From the NCBI GenBank assembly GCA_963788085.1, contig CAWBFS010000017.1, forward strand, positions 248,001 through 312,000: DNA of 64,000 nt. The letters are read 5' to 3'. The notes under the pieces were generated by a model, which made no database searches, was not told where the DNA came from, and saw nothing but the letters and a program-made list of their open reading frames with translations. The translations under genes and the position numbers were made by a program. Source of the stretch: AP-15 sp963788085 (GTDB lineage: Bacteria; Pseudomonadota; Alphaproteobacteria; ATCC43930; CGMCC-115725). Positions 26,376 through 36,718 of this stretch are shown one piece after another; position 1 is the stretch's first letter, and every line of letters starts with the position of its first letter.

Positions 26376-27604
26376 CTACGCGCTTTGGATGACGCTCGGG
26401 CTCGACAGGCCCACCGAAAGTTCGCGGGGTGGGCGGAAGGTGAGGGCGATCGCGACGGCTCCGAGACCGATGCCGAAGGAGCCGATATAGAGCCAGAAAT
26501 AGCTGCCGTAGGCGTCGTAGAGCCAGCCTCCGGCCCAGGGACCGATCGCCATGCCTAAGGTCGAGGCCATGTTGACCGCGCCGAACATCGTTCCCATGAT
26601 CCGGGAACCGAAATATTCGCCCACGAGAATGGCGTAGAGCGGCATCACCGCGCCGTACGAAAAGCCGAACATCAGCGCGAGGCCGTAAGAGCTCGCGAGG
26701 TCGCGGGTGAACACATAAAGGCTCAACGAGAGCGCCTGGAGCGCCAGGCCGAAGACGATCATGCGCTTTGCGCCGATGCGGTCGGCCGCGAGCCCGCCGA
26801 TGACGCGGCCGCTGAGAGAGGCCACACCCGCCGCGCCGAACACGGTCGCGGCGGCCATCGCCGGCACGCCGCAGTCGATCGCGTAGCTGACCATGTGGAA
26901 GATCGGCCCCGAATGGGCCGCGCAGCACGCGAAGTAGGTGAACGAGATGGCGGCGAATTGTGGCGTGCACAGCGCCCGCGCCACGGTGAATTCGCGGTCG
27001 GCGGGGATCATGCCCGCCGCGGCACGGCGGCGCGTGGCAGCGCCGGGGGTTTGCGCACCAGCAAAGCGGCAGGAATGATGAAGAGCCAAGAGAGAGCGCC
27101 CAACGTCAACATCGCAGTGCGCCAGCCGTAATCGGTGATCAGCCAGCGTGCGAGCGGCGATATCATCATCGAGCCGACCGCGAACCCCGCCGAGATGAGG
27201 GCCACCGCGAGGCTGCGATGCTGGAGGAACCAGCGTGTCGCAGTGGCGGTCAATGGCGCATAAAAGCTGCCGGCCGCCACACCGATCATCATGCCGAACA
27301 GGATCTGGAACTCGCCGACCGTGCCGGCTTGGCTCGCCGCGACGAGGCCGAGGCCCAAGAGCGCCCCGCCCGAGAGCACGACCGCTCGGGTTCCGAACCG
27401 GTCGGAAAGCGCTCCCCAGAGGAACGAGGCCGGGCCCATGCGCAGGAAATTGAGCAGCGCGGCGGTCGAAATGCTCGTCCGGGACCAGCCGGTCGCCGCC
27501 GACATCGGCTGCAGAAAGATGCCGAGCGACATCATCGTGCCCATCCCGAGGCAGGTTATGACGATGCCGGCGCCGACGATGATCCAGCCGTAGTAGATTT
27601 TCAT
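26376..27604 (-). CDS. MFS transporter (OFA/monocarboxylate type), frameshifted
   Basis: About 409-residue major facilitator carrier in two frames. The N-terminal half starts MKIYYGWIIVGAGIVITCLG at ATG 27604 with six helices and the loop-2 motif GALSDRFGTRAV. The C-terminal half (from REFTVARALCTPQFAAISF) has the remaining six helices. The break lies in the central loop between about 27015 and 27049, next to a run of five C (coding strand). One base is missing there, a deletion rather than the insertion seen elsewhere. The likely substrate is an organic acid; the nearby DOPA-dioxygenase-like gene suggests an aromatic acid. Confidence 0.78.
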
Positions 27605-27712
27605 CGTTCCTCTCGCGCCCCCCTCGCGAAATATATCCACTGCCCAGCTGTTGGTCTTCGTCTTTTAATCGATGCTCTTGCGCCGCGGGACCGACGAACT
27701 CAGCTACAAGCC

Positions 27713-28513
27713 ATGCAATTCTTGCCTGCGGACCAGGAGGCTCTCGGCGCGGCGGTACGGCAGCTCGAGAGCCCGAGCCTCGCCGGGCGGCTTGCGGCGC
27801 TCGCCGGGAAGCCGGTCGGCTTTGTGCAACGGGCATTGCCTGCGGCCGCCTCGACCGCGGTCGCCAAGGTGGCCAAGCATGCCTTGGAGCGGGCGCTCGA
27901 TGTCGCCCTGTACAGTTTGCGGAACCGCCGCTTCACCGGCGGCCGCAAGCTTCATTCCGGGCTCGCCTGCACCTCGGGGGCGATCGGCGGCGCGTTCGGC
28001 CTCGCTGCCCTGACCGTAGAGCTGCCGGTTTCGACGACGATCATGCTGCGCGCCATTGCGGCGATCGCGCAGGAGGAGGGCGAGGACTTGACCGACCCTC
28101 GAACGGGGCTCGCCTGCCTCGAAGTGTTCGCGCTCGGCGGTCCCCCGAAGGACGAGACGGGCGCGGAGACCGATTACTTCGCGGTCCGCGCCATGCTCGC
28201 CCGCGGGCTCGTCGAAGTCGCCGACTTCGCGTTGGACAAGGGCGCGATCCGGGAAGGCGCGCCGTTTCTCGTCCGTTTCCTCACTCAGATCGCCTCGCGC
28301 TTCGGCGTCGTCGTCTCCCAGAAGATTGCTGCGCAAACCGTCGCGGTGGTCGGCGCAGTGGGCGGTGCGGCGGTCAACCTCGCCTTTATCGAGCACTTCC
28401 AGGATGTGGCGCGCGGTCATTTCACCGTGCGGCGGCTCGAGCGCATCTATGGCGCCGAAATCGTGCGCGCCGAATACGATCGCCTCAAAATGGCCTTCGC
28501 GGCAGCCGCATGA
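27713..28513 (+). CDS. EcsC family protein
   Basis: 266-residue protein matching EcsC: amphipathic helices with repeated Gly/Ala-rich stretches (SGAIGGAFGLAALTVELPVSTT), then PRTGLACLEVFALGG and FVVVSQKIAAQ-type C-terminal region ending in FQDVARGHFTVRRLER. EcsC was named from the Bacillus ecs operon but its activity is unknown; a membrane-associated role is probable. ATG 27713 opens the conserved region; the longer open frame upstream overlaps the MFS gene antisense and is not believed. Confidence 0.8.
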   Translation: MQFLPADQEALGAAVRQLESPSLAGRLAALAGKPVGFVQRALPAAASTAVAKVAKHALERALDVALYSLRNRRFTGGRKLHSGLACTSGAIGGAFGLAALTVELPVSTTIMLRAIAAIAQEEGEDLTDPRTGLACLEVFALGGPPKDETGAETDYFAVRAMLARGLVEVADFALDKGAIREGAPFLVRFLTQIASRFGVVVSQKIAAQTVAVVGAVGGAAVNLAFIEHFQDVARGHFTVRRLERIYGAEIVRAEYDRLKMAFAAAA

Positions 28514-28611
28514 GCCTGCATAGCACGACGGCGAAGCTGTCAATTGCCCTCGGCTGGCGCTGCAGCTAGTCCTGACCCGATTTATTCGAGCGTCGGAGTA
28601 GGTTGCGAAGA

Positions 28612-29892
28612 ATGACAAGCGATGCAATCGCCCTCGGTCGTCGCGGGAAGGGTGGGGAGTTTCGAGCAATCGGGCTCGTCTCGGCGGCACATTTCGTTTC
28701 TCATTTTCACATGCTGGTGCTGCCGCCGCTGTTTCCGTTCCTCAAGCAGCATTTCGGCGTCGGTTTTGTCGAACTCGGTTTCGCGCTGACGATCGGCGCC
28801 GCCGCATCGGTCGCCGCGCAGCTGCCGATGGGCTATCTCGCCGACCGAGTGGGTTCGCGCCGATTGCTGATCTTGGCGCTTTGCCTCGGCGGGTCCGCGA
28901 TCGCCTCGATCGGGTTGGTAAATTCCTACCCCTGGCTGCTCGTTGCGGCGGCTCTGCTCGGGATCGCCAATGCGGTTTATCATCCGGCCGATTACGCGAT
29001 CCTGTCAGCCAGGATCGCCGCCTCCCGCATCGGCAAGGCCTTTTCGGTGCATACTTTCGCCGGCATGTTCGGAGGTGCGATTGCGCCGGCCACGATGCTG
29101 GTCCTGGCCGCGACGGTAGGCATGAAATTCGCGCTGATCGTCGCGGGGCTGGTTGGCTTTGTCGTTGCCGTGCCGCTGCTGCTCGCGCCGGAAATCGAGG
29201 GTGAGGCCGGCCCATCGCGGCCCTCGGCTCGCGCCGGGCGGCAGGGGCGCCCGAACGGCAAGGTGTTCAGCCCGGCCATCCTCGGGCTGACGGTCTTTTT
29301 CATCCTCCTCAGCCTGTCCACCAGCGGCATCAGCAACTTTTCGGTCGTCGCGCTGATGGGCGCCTACGCCTTGCCGTTCTCGACGGCGAACCTGGCGCTG
29401 ACCGCGTTTTTGACGGCGAGCGCCTTTGGCGTGCTGGGCGGCGGGTTCGTCGCCGATCTGACGCGTCGGCACGGCGATGTCGCTGCCGCCGGGTTCGCGA
29501 TCAACGCTGTCATCATGCTGCTGATCGCGACGGTCGGTTTCGCGCCGGCGGTGCTGGTGGCGGCGATGGGCCTCGCGGGCTTTCTCTCGGGTATGATCAT
29601 GCCGTCTCGCGACATGCTGGTCCGCGCCGCCGCTCCGCCCGGCGCCGTTGGACGCGCATTCGGGATCGTCACGACCGGGTTCAGCATCGGCGGTACGGTC
29701 GGGCCGATGCTGTTCGGCTGGATCATGGACAGCGGCGCCCCGCGTTGGGTATTCGGCGCCAGCGTCGTGTTCATGGCATTGACGGTTGTCCTGGCATTGC
29801 TCGGCGAGCATCGCCCCTGGCCGCCGCCGGCGCATGGCCGCCACTGTCGGATCACCCTAACGCTATTCAGCGTCGCCCAAGCGCGTCTATAG
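28612..29892 (+). CDS. MFS transporter (fosmidomycin-resistance-like)
   Basis: 426-residue major facilitator carrier with 12 predicted helices. The N-terminal SAAHFVSHFHMLVLPPLFPFLKQ is typical of the Fsr (fosmidomycin resistance) subgroup of efflux carriers. MGYLADRVGSRRLL is the loop-2 motif. Intact in one frame. The C-terminal ~25 residues (Pro/His-rich) are not family-like. It follows EcsC by 98 bp. Drug efflux or organic anion export is possible; substrate unknown. Confidence 0.82.
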   Translation: MTSDAIALGRRGKGGEFRAIGLVSAAHFVSHFHMLVLPPLFPFLKQHFGVGFVELGFALTIGAAASVAAQLPMGYLADRVGSRRLLILALCLGGSAIASIGLVNSYPWLLVAAALLGIANAVYHPADYAILSARIAASRIGKAFSVHTFAGMFGGAIAPATMLVLAATVGMKFALIVAGLVGFVVAVPLLLAPEIEGEAGPSRPSARAGRQGRPNGKVFSPAILGLTVFFILLSLSTSGISNFSVVALMGAYALPFSTANLALTAFLTASAFGVLGGGFVADLTRRHGDVAAAGFAINAVIMLLIATVGFAPAVLVAAMGLAGFLSGMIMPSRDMLVRAAAPPGAVGRAFGIVTTGFSIGGTVGPMLFGWIMDSGAPRWVFGASVVFMALTVVLALLGEHRPWPPPAHGRHCRITLTLFSVAQARL

Positions 29893-30078
29893 CGATTGCG
29901 CTTGATTTCAACGAATATTTATGGTACTGTTAGTTTAGATCGTTTGGCGATCCCGGCCTTTGACAAGCGAAGTCATCAGAAAACTCGAACTCGGTCCGGC
30001 TGCCGCTTCGTGCCGTTGCAGAGCCGTTCGCAGATCCTGCGCGGCACATGTTTTTAACAAATTGAGGAGTGTGGAGCT

Positions 30079-31683
30079 ATGCCCAAAAATCCGCTCATCG
30101 GTAGCGAAAGGAAACCACTGCCGGGAGCACGATCGATCGGAAAGGCCGATCCGGGCGGAACGGCTGGAGGTCACCTGGTGCTGCGGCACCGCCAGCATGA
30201 GCATTAGCAGGAAAGGGTCCGCAAAATAGCTGCCGGCGACAAATCCGAGCGCCACCTGACCCACGAGGAGTATGACCAACAATTCGGCGCCGACCCGACG
30301 GACATCCAGGCAGTCAAACAGTTCGCCAACCAGCACGGTCTCGCCGTCGTCGAGGAGCACGCAGGGCGGCGACACGTCGTGCTCTCCGGCACCGTGGCCC
30401 AGTTCAATGACGCCTTTGGCGTGGAGCTGCAGCAATTCGAGCATCCCGGCGGCACCTATCGCGGCAGGACCGGGGCGATACATTTGCCCGACGAACTGCA
30501 CGGGGTGGTTACCGCCGTGCTCGGGCTCGACAACCGGCCTCAGGCGCGCCCGCATTTCCGCGCCCGCCCGACGCACCGCAATGTCGAGTGGCATGCGGCC
30601 GCTGCCGCCTCTACGTCTTTTACGCCGACCCAACTCGCCGCCTTGTATGGCTTCCCCGCGGGCACCGGGCAAGGCGAGTGCATCGCCATCGTCGAGCTCG
30701 GCGGAGGCTACCGCACAGCCGACCTGCAAAGGTATTTCACGGGATTGCAAGGTCAGCCAGCCAAGGGTGCTTGCGGTCATCGGTCGACCATGGAAAGAAC
30801 CATCCGACGGGCTCCGGCAACGGGCCGGACGGCGAGGTGATGCTCGACATCGAGGTCGCCGGGGCAATCGCGCCCGACGCCAAGATCGTCGTCTATTTCG
30901 CGCCGAACACCGATGCCGGGTTCCTCGATGCGATCACCGCGGCAATCCACGACACGACGAACAAGCCTTCGGTCATTTCGATCAGCTGGGGTGGACCCGA
31001 ATCGAATTGGACCGTGCAGGCGATGACGGCATTCGACCAGGCGTTCCAGGCAGCCGCCGCGATGGGGATAACGGTTTGCGTGGCATCGGGTGACGGGTCG
31101 GATGACGGCGTCGGCGATGGTGCCGATCACGTCGATTTCCCGGCGTCGAGCCCGATGCCTGGCTGCGGCGGCACCGATCTGCAGGCTCCGGCACCTCCAT
31201 CACGCAGGAGAAGGTGTGGAACGAGGGACCCGGCAACGGCGCGACCGGCGGTGGGGTCAGCGGCTTTTTTGCGCTGCCGCCCTATCAGGAGGGGCTGCAG
31301 GTCACGCGAACCAGGGTGCGACGCAGGCGCTCGCGATGCGGGGCGTTCCCGACGTCTGCGGGGATGCCGATCCGGCAACGGGATACGATGTGCGGGTCGA
31401 CGGCCAGAATACCGTCATCGGCGGAACGAGCGCCGTGGCGCCGTTGTGGGCGGGTCTCATCGCGCGCATCACCGCGGCAAAGGCGCAGCGCGCCGGGTTC
31501 ATCAACCCCCACCTGTACCTAAATGCGACAGCCCTGCATGATATAACGCAGGGCAATAACGGGGATTGCCGCCTCCCGGGGTGGGACGCCTGCACTGGGC
31601 TCGGTAGTCCCAACGGCCAGAAAGTCGCGACGCCGTCTGATCGATCGTCCACCTCCCCTCATCTCCCCGCCGGGGAGAGGTGA
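30079..31683 (+). pseudogene. Sedolisin (S53, kumamolisin-like) protease, broken
   Basis: Remains of a secreted acid serine-carboxyl peptidase. The N-terminus KNPLIGSERKPLPGA, the Pro-kuma_activ prodomain (THEEYDQQFGADP...VELQQFEHPGG) and the catalytic domain are all recognisable. The catalytic Glu and Asp lie in DGEVMLDIEVAGA and the Ser in GGTSAVAPLWAGL. The gene has at least one in-frame stop (TAG near 30205) and at least five frameshifts: near 30150, 30170, 30755, 30785 and in 31150-31320. Insertions, deletions and a nonsense codon occur together, which suggests real decay rather than one error type. The final residues run into a palindromic repeat. Confidence 0.8.
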
Positions 31684-31687
31684 GGGG
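31655..31687. repeat. GC-rich hairpin repeat after the sedolisin
   Basis: CCCCTCATCTCCCCG-C-CGGGGAGAGGTGAGGGG forms a long stem with small bulges. It belongs to the same hairpin class as at 19.0, 32.7 and 41.2 kb. It may serve as a transcript end, though only a short T-run (cgctttaag) follows. Confidence 0.65.
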
Positions 31688-31752
31688 CGCTTTAAGTGCG
31701 GCGCCGCAAGTTTCCGCTATATCTCCCTCGAACCGCACGAGGGAGAATGGCG

Positions 31753-32700
31753 ATGCCCGTCCAGCGCAACAAAACCGAAGACGACATCACGGCCGAGGCG
31801 CTGCAGCGTTTCTCGCAAACGCCAGACCCGCGCCTGCGGCAGATCATGCTCGGGCTCGTCCGGCACCTGCACGCCTTCGTCAAGGAGGTCGAATTGACCG
31901 AGGCGGAGTGGTTTCAGGCGATCGAAATCCTGACCGAAGCCGGCCAGATGTGCAGCGACAAGCGGCAGGAATTCATCCTGTTCTCGGATACCCTCGGGGT
32001 GTCGATGGTGGTCGACCTGATCAACCACCGCAAACCCGACGGGGCGACCGAATCGACGGTGTTCGGCCCGTTTCATCGGCTGGGCGCGCCGGAATTGCCT
32101 GCCGGCGGCAACATCGCCCGGCTCGACAAGACTGGAACCCTGACCCTCGTCAGCGGCCGGGTTCTCGACCTCGACGGCCAGCCGATCGAGGGCGCGCTCC
32201 TCGATGTCTGGCAGACTCAATCGAGCGGGCTCTACAATTCGCAGGACGAGAGCCTGGACGGCGAGCTGCACATGCGCGGCAGGTTCCGCACCGACGCCGA
32301 GGGACGCTATCTGATCCGCACCGTGCTGCCGGTGAACTATCCGATCCCCTCCGACGGGCCCGTCGGCGCGATGCTGCGCGCGACCGGCCGCCACCCGTGG
32401 CGACCGGCGCACATCCACTTCGTGGTCTCGGCCGACGGCTATGAGCCGGTCACGACCCATATCTTTGACCGGCGGGACGAGTATCTCGGCAGCGACGCGG
32501 TATTCGCGGTCAAGGAGTCGCTGATCTGCGATTTCGTGCGGCACGACGCCCGCGACAGCGAAGCGGCCCGACTCGGCATCGAGCCGCCCTATTACACCGC
32601 CGAGTTCGATTTCCATCTCAAGCCGGCAACCGAACAGAAGGCGACGGTTCTCGACGCGCAACAGCGCCTAGCCGCGCTTGGCGCCCGGGCAGCGGAGTAA
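31753..32700 (+). CDS. Intradiol ring-cleavage dioxygenase (hydroxyquinol/catechol 1,2-dioxygenase)
   Basis: 315-residue non-heme Fe(III) dioxygenase that opens catechol-type rings between the hydroxyls. An N-terminal helical dimerisation domain (ITAEALQRFSQTPDPRLRQIM) precedes the beta-sandwich. The iron ligands are visible: Tyr in SGLYNSQD, Tyr in PVNYPIPSDGP, and His pair in RPAHIHF. The Arg of PHRHPWR-type GRHPWRPAH is conserved. The residues around the first Tyr fit the hydroxyquinol/chlorocatechol branch. GGGAGA 6 bp before ATG 31753 supports that start (ATG 31747 is the alternative). It converges with a VOC gene across a hairpin cluster. Confidence 0.9.
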   Translation: MPVQRNKTEDDITAEALQRFSQTPDPRLRQIMLGLVRHLHAFVKEVELTEAEWFQAIEILTEAGQMCSDKRQEFILFSDTLGVSMVVDLINHRKPDGATESTVFGPFHRLGAPELPAGGNIARLDKTGTLTLVSGRVLDLDGQPIEGALLDVWQTQSSGLYNSQDESLDGELHMRGRFRTDAEGRYLIRTVLPVNYPIPSDGPVGAMLRATGRHPWRPAHIHFVVSADGYEPVTTHIFDRRDEYLGSDAVFAVKESLICDFVRHDARDSEAARLGIEPPYYTAEFDFHLKPATEQKATVLDAQQRLAALGARAAE

Positions 32701-32707
32701 GCGGCGA

Positions 32708-32850
32708 CCGCCCTCACCCGCCTCGCTGCGCTCGGCACCCTCTCTCGCGATGCAGGAGAGGGGTGATAACGCACCCAGCTCAAAGCTCCTCTCCCGCATT
32801 GCGGGAGAGGGGGGACCGAGCCCGAAAGGGCTTGGTGGGTGAGGGTTCGT
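32708..32850. terminator. Hairpin cluster between convergent genes
   Basis: Two successive hairpins, ccctctctcgcgatgcaggagaggg and ctcctctcccgcattgcgggagagg, lie inside a larger complementarity between ccctcacccgcc and ggtgggtgaggg. Lying between the convergent dioxygenase and VOC genes, the cluster is placed to act as a two-way terminator. It also belongs to the window's GC-hairpin repeat family. Confidence 0.6.
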
Positions 32851-32855
32851 GAGGG

Positions 32856-33258
32856 TCAGGCCTCGAGGTGGCCTTCGGGCGCCGGTTCGTTCTTCTCGAA
32901 ATCGAACTCGACCTTGGCGCCGCACGGGTCGTGGAAGAACAGCTGCCAGATGCCGCCGCCCGGCAGGCGGCGCAGCTCGTATTCGATGCCCTCGCGTTTG
33001 AGGGTCGCGACCGTAGCGGGCAGGTCCTTGGCGGAGAACGCCATGTGGTCGAGGACGCCGCCGCGGTCCTGCGGCAGAGTCCTTGCTGTGGATCACGTGC
33101 AGGATCGGGGTGTCGTCACCGGCATAGAGCCACCATCCCGGAAACTGGAAGGGCGGCCGCCAGCCCACCTTGAAGCCGAACAGGTCGCAATAGAAGCGCC
33201 GCGTGGCTTCGAGGTCGTCGCTCAACACGGTGAAATGGTTCATTGCCGCTACGGGCAT
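32856..33258 (-). CDS. Glyoxalase/VOC-family protein, frameshifted
   Basis: About 133-residue vicinal oxygen chelate protein: MNHFTVLSDDLEATRRFYCDLFGFKVGW at the start (metal His in NHFT), then HVIHSKD, DHMAFSAKDL (second His) and the C-terminal VEFDFEKNEPA with the metal Glu. The frame breaks at 33078; removing one T (coding strand) gives HSKDLPQDRGGVLDHMAFSA. GGAG 8 bp before ATG 33258 sets the start. It is likely a dioxygenase or isomerase for a small aromatic or carbonyl compound. Confidence 0.8.
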
Positions 33259-33327
33259 CGGGAATCTCCGTTGGGATCGCTTATCCGGACAAGGCCTACT
33301 CGCGTCGGGGCTGTGGCGTCAATCGGC

Positions 33328-34102
33328 TCAGCAGCCGTAGCGGCGGCGGCGCTGTTGGAAGGAGCGGATGGCGCGCAGGAAATCGATCTTGCGGAAGGCG
33401 GGCCACAGGACGTCGGTAAAATAAAATTCGCTATGCGCGCTCTGCCATAGCAGAAAGCCCGACAGCCGGACCTCCCCGCTGGTGCGAATGATCAGATCGG
33501 GGTCGGGCAGGCCCGCGGTGTACAGGTGGCTGGCGATGGCTTCGGGGGTGACCTCATCGATCGCCTCGGCCAAGGTTGCCTGCTTCTCGGCCGCGCACCA
33601 CAGCAAGGCGCGCACCGCATCGGTGATTTCCTGGCGCCCGCCATAGGCGACGGCAATGTTGAGCTCCAGCCCGTCATAGCTCGAAGTGGCGCGTTCGGCC
33701 GCCCTGATCGCGGCGAGCACGGGCTCCGGGAGCATTGTGAGGCAGCCGATCGCGCGAACCCTTACGCGCCGGCGGTGGATCTCGGGGTCGCAGGCCAGCG
33801 CCGTCAGTTTGGCCTCGATCGAAGCCAGGATGCCGGAGACTTCGGCCGCCGGCCGCTGGAAGTTGTCGGTCGAAAAGACCCAAAGCGTGACCGTCGGAAT
33901 ATCGAGCTCGGCGCACCATTCGAGGATCTCGTCGAGCTTGTTCGCACCGAGGTCGTACACCTCCCTCGGCTCGGTGATGCCGCGCGAGCGGCCGTGGCGG
34001 CGGTTGCCGTCGAGGATGATGCCGACATGGCGCGGCATCGGCCGGCTCCCGATCTCGCGGACCAGCCGCCGGGCGTAGAGGTAATAGATGAAGACGGAAC
34101 AT
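33328..34102 (-). CDS. uppS: Isoprenyl (undecaprenyl-type) diphosphate synthase
   Basis: Cis-prenyltransferase making the long-chain lipid carrier for cell-wall synthesis. Core motifs: GIILDGNRRHGRSRG (catalytic Asp, start of the FPP site), LWVFSTDNFQRP, LNIAVAYGGRQEI, and DLIIRTSGEVRLSGFLLWQSAHSEFYF with the IPP-binding Arg/Ser. The conserved pre-core helix IYYLYARRLVREI lies upstream of the first in-frame ATG (34038). The nearest suitable ATG (34102) is in another frame and one extra base at about 34093 separates them. It is therefore annotated from 34102 with a frameshift; translation from 34038 is the alternative. Confidence 0.82.
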
Positions 34103-34268
34103 CGGCGCCAAGAGAACGTCGCCGCGAGCGCCGTATTTCGGGCGTCGCCGCCCGGTCCCGGTCGCCCGCGGATCATTCGCCAACAATAGCGCCGACGGAT
34201 GACCGAGAGATGAAGCCGGCCTGTGCTCAATCTGCATCGGAATTGGTGTGCAGCCACCGGTGCTGTTG

Positions 34269-34774
34269 CTACCGGGCCCGGCGTCCGACTTGAGGTGATA
34301 GCGCAGGCTGATCGATCCGATCCCGGCTGCGACGTTGAGACCGGTGTTCCCTTCGATGCTGACCGGCTGCAGCGAAATCGTGCGGTTGGAGCCGCCGACC
34401 AGCACATTGGCGCCGGCGCCGACACCAACCGTGGCGCTTCCGGTCGCGCCGACATAATTCGCCCGACAGCGCTCCCGGCGCGAGGCTTGCCGCTCGGCGC
34501 GAACACACCCCAAACCAGCACGCCGCCCTGCGTATAGCCAATGTCGACGCCGAATTTGTTGATCGTGCCGGCATAGTGCTCCGGCCGTCCGCCCGCCCGC
34601 GCAAAGGTGCAGCGGACCGCCTTCGACGAGCCGAACACAAATCCCCAGCCGCCGGCCACATTGCAGGTCAGCGTGCCGACCTGCACATTGCCTGGCGCAT
34701 GCGCCGGCGATCCGTCCCAACCATGCCGATCACCAAACCGAGCGACCCGGCGGCCAAACCGACAGTTTATACAT
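34269..34774 (-). CDS. DUF992 secreted protein, several frameshifts
   Basis: Small exported protein of a family frequent in Hyphomicrobiales. AAGGAG lies about 10 bp before ATG 34774, which opens MYKLSV followed after a shift by a hydrophobic signal AAGSLGLVIGMV. The DUF992 core is VGTLTCNVAGGWGFVFGSS, INKFGVDIGYTQGGVLVWGVFAPS, then after another shift YVGATGSATVGVGAGANVLVGG and LQPVSIEGNTGLNVAAGIGS. At least three shifts (near 34755, 34705, 34480) break it. The end is approximate: TAG at 34269 in one frame. Function unknown. Confidence 0.65.
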
Positions 34775-34944
34775 CGGTTGTCTGTCTCCTTGACGGTTGT
34801 GTAACCCTGGACATGCGCCCACCCTCGGTTGCGCGAGGCAGATGGTGCGAAGGCTGACCAGACCCAGATGTGAATAGCAATATCGCCGAGTTGCGATGCG
34901 AGGAGTAGGATAGGAGAGGCTGGCTTATCCGGGAGAGGAGCGCA

Positions 34945-36149
34945 ATGCCCGAGGCAAATACCGACCAGCGCGCGGCCTCGCCGCGCTTCGAAGAGCTGCT
35001 GGCGCGCGCCGAGGCGCTGATCCCGGTTCTGCGTGAGCGCGCTCCGCGGGCCGAGCAGCTTCGTCGGCTGCCTGACGAGACGATCGCCGATCTGCATTCG
35101 AGCGGTCTCTTCCGCATGCTGCAGCCGGCCCGCGTCGGCGGCAGCGAGCTGCCTTATCGCGCGTTGTACGAGCTCACCGCGGTGATCGGCCGGGGTTGCG
35201 GCTCGACCTGCCTGGGTGCTGGCCAACCTCGCCGCCCATCATTGGCTGCTCGGCATGTGGCACCCCGAGGCGCAGGACGAGATCTGGGGCGAATCGCCGG
35301 ACAGCCTGATCAGCTCGGCTCTGATTTTCGCACGCGGCCGCGCGCGGCGCGTAGAGGGCGGTTATCGGCTGAGCGGCCGCTGGCCGTTTTCGAGCGGCAT
35401 CGATGCCGCGGCCTGGAATATGTTCGGCGCCGTGGTCAGCGACGAGGAGACCGGGCAGAGCGAACACGCGCATGCTTCTGGTGCCGGCGAGCGACTACAC
35501 GATCATCGACACCTGGGAGGTGATCGGCCTGGCCGGAACCGGCAGCAAGGATGTCGAGGTCAACGACATTTTTGTTCCGGCCTATCGCACCCTCGCCACC
35601 GAGCGCATCAAGGGCGGCCCCAATCGGGGCAGTGAACTCAATCCCGGAACCTTGTACAAGCTTCCGGCCGTCAGTCTGTTTGCCTACGCCATCGCCGGCG
35701 TCTCGCTCGGCATCGCGCGCGGCGCAATCCGGCACTTCGCCGAGACGACCCGCAACCGGCTCAGCGCTTATACCGGCAAGAACCTCGCCGATTTCACCAA
35801 TATCCAGGTACATCTCGCCGAGGCGGCGGCGCTGGCCGATGCGGCGGAGGCGATTGCATTGCGCGATTGCGACGAGGCTATGCGGATCACCGAGGCCGGG
35901 GTCGTGCCGAGTATCGAGCAGCGCGCGCGCTACCGGCGCGACGGCGCCTTTGCCGCGAGCTTGTGCACCAAGGCGGTCGACCTCCTGTTCGCCGCAACCG
36001 GCGGCGGCGCGATCTATCAGAGGAACCCGATCCAGCGAGCGTTCCGGGACGTCCACGCGGCCAATGCCCATTACCATCTGAACTGGGACGTCAACGGCGC
36101 GATTTACGGCAGGGTGGCGCTCGGGCTGCCGCCCGACGCGCCGCTCTGA
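34945..36149 (+). CDS. Acyl-CoA-dehydrogenase-fold flavin monooxygenase (HsaA/HpaB-like), two frameshifts
   Basis: About 400-residue group D flavin monooxygenase that would hydroxylate an aromatic substrate with FMNH2 supplied by the reductase encoded next. Three frames join by removing one base at 35209 (giving CGSTAWVLANLAAHHWLLGMW) and one near 35467 (giving GQSEHRMLLVPASDY). Features: N-terminal helical domain, beta domain with GRWPFSSGIDAA and WEVIGLAGTGSKDVEV, and C-terminal helices ending FRDVHAANAHYHLNWD. The partner reductase starts 11 bp after the stop. The order and spacing are those of two-component oxygenases. Confidence 0.83.
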
Positions 36150-36160
36150 GGGCGCCGGCC

Positions 36161-36718
36161 GTGGAAAACGAGATCCTCAAGGACGGGATCATCGGCAGCC
36201 ATGCCGCACCGGTGCGAAGCACCGCGGGCGAGGGCTTCGATCTGCGCGATTTCCGCAGCGCGCTCGGCACCTTCGCGACCGGCGTGACGATCGTCACGGC
36301 GCGCAGCGCGACGGGTGGGCTCTACGGCATGACCGCCAACTCCTTCACCTCGGTGTCGCTGACGCCGCCGTTAGTGCTGTGGAGCGCCTCGCTCTACGCG
36401 CAGAGCCTGCCGGCTTTCCAGGAGGGCTCGCATTTCGTCGTCAATATCTTGGCGCACGACCAGATCGAGCTGTCGAACAAGTTCGCCCGCTCGCACGAGA
36501 ACAAATTCGCCGAAATCGACCACATCATCCCCGAATGCGGCGCGCCGGTATTGATCGGCTCTGCCGCACATTTCGAGTGCCGCAACGAATATCGCCATTA
36601 CGGCGGCGACCACATCATCTTCATCGGCCACGTCGAGCGCTACGCCTACACCTCCAAGCCGACCTTGCTGTTCTGCCGCGGCAAATACATGCGCGGCGAA
36701 CCGCTGATCCCGCCCTGA
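36161..36718 (+). CDS. Flavin reductase (HpaC/DIM6 family), oxygenase partner
   Basis: 185-residue flavin:NAD(P)H reductase supplying reduced flavin to the upstream monooxygenase. Signature: FRSALGTFATGVTIVTA, MTANSFTSVSLTPPLVLWS, FVVNILAHDQIELSNKFA, and the C-terminal GDHIIFIGHVERYAY. The frame opens with GTG 36161; ATG at 36327 would remove the conserved N-terminus. Parts of this gene recur as a decayed copy at 37889-38249. Confidence 0.88.
   Translation: MENEILKDGIIGSHAAPVRSTAGEGFDLRDFRSALGTFATGVTIVTARSATGGLYGMTANSFTSVSLTPPLVLWSASLYAQSLPAFQEGSHFVVNILAHDQIELSNKFARSHENKFAEIDHIIPECGAPVLIGSAAHFECRNEYRHYGGDHIIFIGHVERYAYTSKPTLLFCRGKYMRGEPLIPP

Noticed and set aside
27218..27712. N-terminal extension of EcsC by 165 codons
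   Set aside because: It overlaps the MFS transporter on the other strand and lacks any conserved feature; EcsC begins at ATG 27713.
33328..35226. 632-codon frame that would fuse uppS to DUF992 and beyond
   Set aside because: The frame joins two separate families and runs antisense into the monooxygenase; a good ribosome-binding site and ATG mark DUF992 at 34774 and the uppS core starts far downstream. The fusion is chance read-through, helped by frameshifts.
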